NCBI GenBank assembly: GCA_045578245.1
Contig: JAZNJX010000009.1
Span: 1-9,347 of the forward strand
Direction: 5' to 3'
Length of the DNA stretch: 9,347 nucleotides
Source: Fimenecus sp045578245
GTDB lineage: Bacteria > Bacillota > Clostridia > Oscillospirales > Acutalibacteraceae
The position numbers were made by a program, and so were the translations under genes. Below, in pieces: positions 6,538 to 9,347 of the stretch; position 1 is the stretch's first letter, and each line of letters starts with the position of its first letter. Under the pieces are notes generated by a model that saw only the letters and a list, made by a program, of their open reading frames with translations, made no database searches and had not been told where the DNA came from.

Positions 6538-7484
6538 TAAAACTCCGCCTTTATAATTTCAAGTAATTGTTGTTTTGCTTCCTCGAGTGAACAGTCAAAT
6601 TCGCAACCTGCTGCTGCGTTATGACCGCCACCACCGAAATTAGCACAGATTTTTGCAGCATCATAAGGCGCAACTGTGCGTAAAGATACTTTGTATTTTC
6701 CGTCTTTCTGTTCACGGATGGTCACACCGATTTTAACACCCTCAATTTTTCGTGGGAGGGATGCGATTCCGTCACATTCGCTTTCGTTTGAGCCACTTTC
6801 TTTAAACATATCCTGAGTGAGAGTCATAACTGCACATTGTCCGTCAAAATATGTTTCAATAGAAGAAACTGCCATCTGTTCAAGTTTCATATATGAAAAA
6901 GTTTTTGTTTCAAACATAAGACGGTTGATATTAGTGTAATCAGCACCTTTTGCCATAACCTCGGCAGCAACTCTGTGTACTGTCGGAGTTGTGTTTGAAA
7001 ACATAAAGCAACCTGTGTCCGTAGCAAGACCCGTATAAACACAGCTTGCCATTTCAGGAGTGATTTCCACACCCAACTGACAGATAACGTCATAAATCAC
7101 AACTGCAGCAGCAGCCTTATCCCTTAAAAGCAGATTCTCGGCATATTCACGGTTTGACATATGGTGGTCTATGCATAAAAATACATTGTCACCATATTTT
7201 TTCTCGAAATCTGCACCAAGGAGTTTACTGTCTGCAACATCAACTGCGATTATTTTGTCAAATTCAATGTCGCTGTTGTCAAGTCCGTCCCAAAGATATG
7301 AAAACTTGGGATGAATCTCGTCATTACAACGCACCATTGACTTTTTACCCAGGGAATCCAAGGCTCTTTTAAGTGCAAATGCACTGCCCAAGGTATCACC
7401 GTCGGGATTTCTGTGTGAAAGAATAAGATAATTGTCAAATTCTTGTAAGAGTGATGCACAAGTTTTTACATCAATTTTATTCAT
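6537..7484 (-). CDS. nrnA: DHH-family oligoribonuclease / pAp phosphatase (NrnA type)
   Basis: Degrades 2-5 nt nano-RNAs and dephosphorylates pAp, by knowledge of the family. Numbered from the chosen start (315 residues), the DHH domain shows SHRNPDGDTLGSA (H24, D28, D30), VDVAD (D82, D85), IDHH (D106-H108) and TGLATDTG (D156). The DHHA1 domain ends with GGGGHNAAAG at about 284-293. These are the expected Mn-binding and RNA-binding motifs. The frame is open back to 7577, but this would run through rbfA. The ATG at 7484 has GAGG 6 nt upstream, whereas for the ATG at 7490 the GAGG touches the codon, so 7484 is preferred. It overlaps the rbfA end by 8 nt. Placement between rbfA and truB is the usual Firmicutes order. 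Confidence 0.94.
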   Translation of the reverse strand: MNKIDVKTCASLLQEFDNYLILSHRNPDGDTLGSAFALKRALDSLGKKSMVRCNDEIHPKFSYLWDGLDNSDIEFDKIIAVDVADSKLLGADFEKKYGDNVFLCIDHHMSNREYAENLLLRDKAAAAVVIYDVICQLGVEITPEMASCVYTGLATDTGCFMFSNTTPTVHRVAAEVMAKGADYTNINRLMFETKTFSYMKLEQMAVSSIETYFDGQCAVMTLTQDMFKESGSNESECDGIASLPRKIEGVKIGVTIREQKDGKYKVSLRTVAPYDAAKICANFGGGGHNAAAGCEFDCSLEEAKQQLLEIIKAEF

Positions 7485-7857
7485 TTTCATCCTCGTTATT
7501 TTCTTCTTCGTCAGCAATATGTGTGCTTTCGATTTTCTTGAATATTTCCATACCGTGCTGAACGGAATCGTCGGCAATAAATTTAAGCTCAGGAGTTTTT
7601 CTCAAGTGTAATTTACTGCCAACCTCACGTCTGATAAGACCTGTTGCAGATGTAAGTCCTTTGCAAGCTTCTTTTGCGTCTTCAATGCCACTCATTGAGC
7701 TGACATAAACTTTTGCGAAAGAAAGGTCGGAACTTACATCAACACGGACAACAGTAAGGATTTTATCTCTTACTCTTGGGTCTTTCAATTCACGGATAAC
7801 GGCAACGATTTCACGTTTGATATCTTCCGATACTCTACCTACTCTATATCCTGCCAT
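7477..7857 (-). CDS. rbfA: 30S ribosome-binding factor A
   Basis: Assists late maturation of the 30S subunit (16S rRNA 5' end) and is important in the cold, by knowledge of the family. The 126-residue protein has the typical start MAGYRVGRVSEDIKREI, the LKDPRV turn, TVVRVDVSSDLSFAKVYVS and LRKTPELKFIADDSVQHGMEI, which together form the single KH-like domain. The tail after about residue 113 is strongly acidic (DEEENNEDENE) and probably disordered. The ATG at 7857 overlaps the infB stop by one base (TAATG). A GGAGG at 7871-7875 is 13 nt upstream, rather far, so reinitiation after infB is likely. Confidence 0.96.
   Translation of the reverse strand: MAGYRVGRVSEDIKREIVAVIRELKDPRVRDKILTVVRVDVSSDLSFAKVYVSSMSGIEDAKEACKGLTSATGLIRREVGSKLHLRKTPELKFIADDSVQHGMEIFKKIESTHIADEEENNEDENE
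7491..7494 (-). promoter_or_regulatory. Shine-Dalgarno that decides the nrnA start
   Basis: GAGG on the minus strand lies 6 nt before the ATG at 7484 and directly abuts an in-frame ATG at 7490. The spacing favours 7484. The site lies inside the acidic-tail codons of rbfA. Confidence 0.6.
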
Positions 7858-9347
7858 TAGTCTCTATATTCCTCCATAATGAATGCTTCAAAAATGTCGC
7901 CTTCCTTAACGTCGTTAAACTTGTTAAGACCGATACCACATTCGTAACCTGAAGCAACTTCCTTAACGTCATCCTTAAATCTCTTAAGTGATGAAATTGA
8001 GTCTTCAGCAATAACGATACCGTCACGAACAACACGAATCTGTGCGTTTCTTGTAACCTTACCGTTCTGAACATAAGAACCTGCGATTGTACCTGCAGAA
8101 GAAAGCTTGAATACGTTACGAACTTCGATTCGACCGAGTAATACTTCACGGAATTTAGGTGCAAGCATACCTTTCATAGCATCTTCGATTTCTTCAATAC
8201 AGTCGTAGATAATTCTGTACATTCTCATATCAACGCCATCACGTTCAGCAATTTCGGTAGCAACTGGGTCAGGACGAACGTTGAAACCAACGATAATTGC
8301 GTTTGATGCACTTGCAAGCATAATATCTGATTCGCTGACTGCACCAACACCACCGTGGATAACTTTAACTGCAACTTCTTCGTTAGAAAGTTTTTCAAGG
8401 TTCTGCTTAACTGCTTCAACTGAACCCTGAACGTCAGCCTTAACGATGATGTTAAGAGTCTTGATTTTACCTGCATTGATTGATGAGAACAAGTTATCAA
8501 GAGTAACTTTCTGATACTGGTTGAACTGTTCTTCTTTCTTTTCCTGCTTTCTCTTTTCAACAAGTTCACGAGCAAGTCTTTCGTCAGAAACAGCATTGAA
8601 TACGTCACCTGACTGTGGAACTTCATCAAGACCCATGATTTCAACAGGAACTGATGGACCAGCTTCTTTAAGTGCACGATGCTTGTCGTCAACCATAACA
8701 CGAACACGACCAACTGCCGTACCTGCAACAACAATGTCACCTGAATGGAGTGTACCGTTCTGAACAAGGAGAGTAGCAACAGGACCCTTACCCTTATCAA
8801 GACGAGCTTCAATAACAATACCTTTAGCTGCTCTGTTAGGGTTAGCTTTGAGTTCTCTCATTTCAGCAGTAAGAAGAACGTTTTCAAGGAGCTTATCAAT
8901 ATTCATATGTGTTTTTGCAGAAACAGGAACACAGATAATGTCACCGCCCCATTCTTCAGGAACAAGACCATGCTCTGTGAGCTGCTGCATAATTTTATCA
9001 ACTGTTGTGCCAGGTTTATCCATCTTGTTAATAGCAACAATAATGTCAACCTCAGCTGCCTTCGCGTGGTTAATAGCCTCAATTGTCTGTGGCATAATAC
9101 CGTCGTCAGCAGCAACAACAAGAATTGCAACGTCAGTTGCCTGAGCACCACGTGCACGCATTGAAGTAAATGCAGCGTGACCAGGTGTGTCAAGGAATGT
9201 AATGTACTGACCGTTAAGGTTTACTCTGTAAGCACCGATGTGCTGAGTAATACCACCTGCTTCAGTAGCAGTAACGTTTGTGTTTTTAATAGCGTCAAGA
9301 AGTGATGTCTTACCGTGGTCAACGTGTCCCATAACAACTACAACAGG
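7857..9347 (-). CDS. infB: Translation initiation factor IF-2, C-terminal part (partial)
   Basis: GTPase that brings fMet-tRNA to the 30S subunit and promotes subunit joining. The frame is open through the right edge of the window, and the five codons before the first visible Met read PVVVV. The gene therefore continues outside, and this Met is internal. Numbered from it, the G motifs are GHVDHGKT (2-9), GGITQHIGAY (26-35), DTPGH (48-52), NKMD (102-105) and SAK (138-140). Domains II, III and the fMet-tRNA-binding domain IV follow, ending FEAFIMEEYRD. The missing part is the N-terminal domain before the G domain, which is variable in length. It is the most upstream gene of the visible operon. 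Confidence 0.97.
   Translation of the reverse strand, partial: PVVVVMGHVDHGKTSLLDAIKNTNVTATEAGGITQHIGAYRVNLNGQYITFLDTPGHAAFTSMRARGAQATDVAILVVAADDGIMPQTIEAINHAKAAEVDIIVAINKMDKPGTTVDKIMQQLTEHGLVPEEWGGDIICVPVSAKTHMNIDKLLENVLLTAEMRELKANPNRAAKGIVIEARLDKGKGPVATLLVQNGTLHSGDIVVAGTAVGRVRVMVDDKHRALKEAGPSVPVEIMGLDEVPQSGDVFNAVSDERLARELVEKRKQEKKEEQFNQYQKVTLDNLFSSINAGKIKTLNIIVKADVQGSVEAVKQNLEKLSNEEVAVKVIHGGVGAVSESDIMLASASNAIIVGFNVRPDPVATEIAERDGVDMRMYRIIYDCIEEIEDAMKGMLAPKFREVLLGRIEVRNVFKLSSAGTIAGSYVQNGKVTRNAQIRVVRDGIVIAEDSISSLKRFKDDVKEVASGYECGIGLNKFNDVKEGDIFEAFIMEEYRD

Noticed and set aside
7485..7577. 346-residue nrnA starting at 7577
   Set aside because: The extension lies wholly inside rbfA and has no family resemblance; the DHH protein starts naturally at 7484.
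9330..9332. ATG at 9332 as the true infB start
   Set aside because: The frame stays open to the edge and codes PVVVV before the G1 motif, as in full-length IF-2; the gene continues outside.

Overview
The window looks like chromosome from a low-GC, probably gut-associated Clostridia (Oscillospiraceae/Ruminococcaceae-like). I infer this from the gene order infB-rbfA-nrnA-truB-ribF, the clostridial style of the valyl-tRNA synthetase and iron alcohol dehydrogenase, and the repeat family between them. No 16S or other taxonomic marker is present, so the placement is only an inference.

Plus strand, left side: the last 45 codons of a Y1-type (IS200/REP-associated-like) transposase end 13 nt before valS, a complete 900-residue valyl-tRNA synthetase. 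Just after the valS stop lies a compact repeat-bounded unit (about 2871-3477). Its left end is a REP-like repeat: a palindrome, then a small hairpin, then the core CGGATGAGGTG. Next comes a small gene for a DUF559/Vsr-like endonuclease whose Shine-Dalgarno sequence lies in that repeat core. A string of hairpins and a head-to-head REP-like doublet follow, and an inverted copy of the left repeat closes the unit. A bidirectional terminator follows at once and is shared with the convergent genes.

Minus strand, right side (read right to left): infB (3' part only), rbfA, nrnA, truB and ribF form a tightly overlapping operon with TAATG or 8-nt overlaps. It covers translation initiation, 30S maturation, nano-RNA/pAp turnover, tRNA pseudouridylation and FAD synthesis. 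An iron-dependent alcohol dehydrogenase follows ribF by 23 nt and ends at the shared terminator.

The housekeeping genes are ordinary. The accessory part worth attention is the repeat/DUF559 unit around valS. The repeats keep both flanks and a C-GNA-G triloop while the stem changes in a base-paired way. The two full copies bracket a nuclease gene, and a Y1 transposase remnant lies on the other side of valS. Together these suggest a RAYT/REPIN-like element with a nuclease cargo. No stretch of more than 300 bases lacks a gene; the longest gap (3281-3531) is filled by the repeats and the terminator.
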